Source: Gammaproteobacteria bacterium
Lineage (GTDB): Bacteria; Pseudomonadota; Gammaproteobacteria; SZUA-229
DNA length: 8,170 bases
Assembly: GCA_015484935.1 (NCBI GenBank)
Contig: WFUQ01000177.1
Coordinates: forward strand, 1-8,170
Direction of reading: 5' to 3'
Shown: one piece after another, positions 7,024-8,170 of the stretch
Position numbering within the stretch: the stretch's first letter is position 1
Layout: every line of letters starts with the position of its first letter
Program-made: the position numbers and the translations under genes
The notes under the pieces: generated by a model
The model's input: the letters and a program-made list of their open reading frames with translations, nothing else
What the model was told of the DNA's origin: nothing
Database searches by the model: none

Positions 7024-7169
7024 GTTAACTCCTGAACCAAATTCTGCACGCAGGCCTGCAAAGCCGGACGAAATATCACAAAACTGCCTGTAAACTACCA
7101 CGTTCTCCGGTCGCATGTGTACTCGCACCCCGGTATCCGTCCTCACCTAGTGCCTATAAGCATGGTTTG

Positions 7170-7178
7170 TGCTACTAT
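7170..7178 (+). promoter_or_regulatory. Candidate extended -10 promoter element of prk
   Basis: TGC-TACTAT has the TG-n extension plus a TAnnAT hexamer. It is about 100 bases before the prk start, predicting a leader of roughly 95 bases. No good -35 hexamer lies 16-18 bases upstream, which fits an activator-dependent or extended -10 promoter. A short dyad, AGCA-N7-TGCT (7159-7173), overlaps it. Confidence 0.35.
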
Positions 7179-7208
7179 CCGCGCTCTTTTTTTACACTTT
7201 AGAACATG

Positions 7209-7235
7209 AACAGGCGCAGCTCGACCGGCGCTGTT
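7209..7235 (+). promoter_or_regulatory. Hairpin in the prk leader
   Basis: AACAG-GCGC (7209-7217) pairs with GCGC-TGTT (7228-7235), giving 8 base pairs with one bulged G and a 10-base loop. It ends about 32 bases before the prk ribosome-binding site and is not followed by a T-run, so it is more likely a leader structure affecting stability or translation than a terminator. Function is inferred from position only. Confidence 0.3.
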
Positions 7236-7279
7236 CCCAACACAGCTCCATAACGAAGAGCCAGAGTAGGAGAAGCTAA

Positions 7280-8164
7280 ATGTCTCACAAACATCCAATC
7301 GTTGCGGTAACCGGCTCATCAGGCGCGGGTACATCAACTGTCAAACACGCATTCGAACAGATATTCACACGCGAAAATATCAACCCTGTCATCATCGAAG
7401 GGGATAGTTTCCACCGTTACGACCGTGCCGCCATGAAAGAAGCGATGGCGAAAGCCGAAGCAGAAGGCAACACCAACTTCAGTCATTTCGGTGCCGAAGC
7501 CAACCTGTTCGATAAACTGGAAGAATTATTCAAGAGCTACAGCGAATCCGGTACCGGACAACGACGCCTGTACCTGCATAGCGATGAAGAAGCCGTGCCA
7601 TACGATGGTCTGACTCCGGGTCAGTTCACACCATGGGAAGATATCCCGACCAATACCGACCTGATGTTCTACGAAGGTCTGCATGGCGGTGTCGCCACCG
7701 ACGATACCGATGTAGCTGCACAAGTCGACCTGCTGGTCGGTGTCGTACCCAGCGTCAACCTGGAGTGGATCCAGAAGATCCACCGCGACAATGCCGAGCG
7801 CGGTTATTCGGAAGAAGTGATCGTCGATACCATCCTGCGCCGCATGCATGACTATGTACATTACATCACACCGCAGTTCTCTCGCACCGATATCAACTTC
7901 CAGCGCATCGCTACCGTCGATACCTCGAACCCGTTCATCGCGCGTGATATCCCGACTCCGGATGAGAGCTTCATCGTCATCCGCTTCAAGGACCCTACCA
8001 AGTTCAACACCGACTTCCCGTACCTGCTGGACATGATCCCGAATTCTTTCATGTCTCGCCGCAACACCATCGTGGTACCGGGAAGCAAGATGGGCATGGC
8101 GATGGAACTGATCCTGACACCGATCATCCACGACATGATCGAGAAAGCCAGAAAGATGCGTTGA
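7280..8164 (+). CDS. prk: Phosphoribulokinase (class I, proteobacterial type)
   Basis: Prk phosphorylates ribulose 5-phosphate with ATP to ribulose 1,5-bisphosphate, the CO2 acceptor for Rubisco, a step specific to the Calvin cycle. The 294-residue length fits the octameric bacterial class I enzymes. The P-loop is G12-S-S-G-A-G-T-S-T20. Active-site residues known from Rhodobacter sphaeroides are in place: D42, H45 and R49 in G-D-S-F-H-R-Y-D-R, E132 (E131), and K166, R169 and D170 in K-I-H-R-D (K165, R168, D169). The ATG at 7280 has a strong AGGAG (7268-7272) 7 bases upstream. It is divergent from the SulP transporter across a 256-base gap. Bacterial class I enzymes are often NADH-activated, but the sequence alone does not show this. 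No Rubisco gene or cbbR regulator is inside the window. Confidence 0.97.
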   Translation: MSHKHPIVAVTGSSGAGTSTVKHAFEQIFTRENINPVIIEGDSFHRYDRAAMKEAMAKAEAEGNTNFSHFGAEANLFDKLEELFKSYSESGTGQRRLYLHSDEEAVPYDGLTPGQFTPWEDIPTNTDLMFYEGLHGGVATDDTDVAAQVDLLVGVVPSVNLEWIQKIHRDNAERGYSEEVIVDTILRRMHDYVHYITPQFSRTDINFQRIATVDTSNPFIARDIPTPDESFIVIRFKDPTKFNTDFPYLLDMIPNSFMSRRNTIVVPGSKMGMAMELILTPIIHDMIEKARKMR

Positions 8165-8170
8165 TCACCC

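Noticed and set aside
7050..7059. Ten-base palindrome GCAGGCCTGC upstream of the SulP start
   Set aside because: Single short palindrome with no second copy or matching operator family; may be chance.
7024..7146. N-terminal extension of the SulP protein to a start at 7146
   Set aside because: The AGGAG before the ATG at 7023 fixes the start, and the 41 extra residues are unlike SulP N-termini.
7526..8131. Long open frame antisense to prk (201 codons)
   Set aside because: Overlaps a confidently assigned prk; no family resemblance and no ribosome-binding site.

Overview
The window comes from the chromosome of a gammaproteobacterium, most likely an autotroph of the purple-sulfur or sulfur-oxidising type. 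Three things point there: a proteobacterial class I phosphoribulokinase (Calvin cycle), a thiS-thiG-trmB gene order that is also found in Pseudomonas, and a tRNA-Thr(CGU) closely resembling E. coli thrW. The lineage is inferred from protein resemblance and gene order alone. Codon usage and base composition look even, and I see no insertion sequence, phage gene, CRISPR array or rRNA.

Layout. The left edge holds the first 14 codons of a type IV pilin-like gene on the minus strand (1-44). After a 309-base gap comes ppa, soluble inorganic pyrophosphatase (354-902, plus). Six bases past its stop codon is the 3' end of an opposing tRNA-Thr(CGU) gene (909-985, minus). Upstream of the tRNA on the same strand are thiO, glycine oxidase (1006-2094), and an unrecognised secreted cysteine-rich protein (2193-3224). 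Divergent from these runs a plus-strand cluster: thiS (3394-3594), thiG (3635-4447) and trmB, tRNA m7G46 methyltransferase (4475-5137). trmB converges on a minus-strand SulP-family anion transporter (5161-7023), with an 18-base perfect inverted repeat between the two stop codons. The SulP gene is divergent from prk, phosphoribulokinase (7280-8164), which reaches the right edge.

How the genes work together. ThiO, ThiS and ThiG all serve thiazole synthesis for thiamine. ThiO oxidises glycine to the imine, ThiS carries sulfur as a C-terminal thiocarboxylate, and ThiG condenses both with deoxyxylulose 5-phosphate. ThiF, ThiE, ThiC and ThiD are not here. Prk makes ribulose 1,5-bisphosphate for Rubisco. 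Its neighbour SulP could supply bicarbonate or move sulfate, and the sequence does not settle which. Ppa removes pyrophosphate from biosynthesis, and TrmB and the tRNA are translation housekeeping.

Nothing here amounts to a clearly new multi-gene system. The least explained item is the secreted protein at 2193-3224. The SulP-prk pairing is the most testable functional question.
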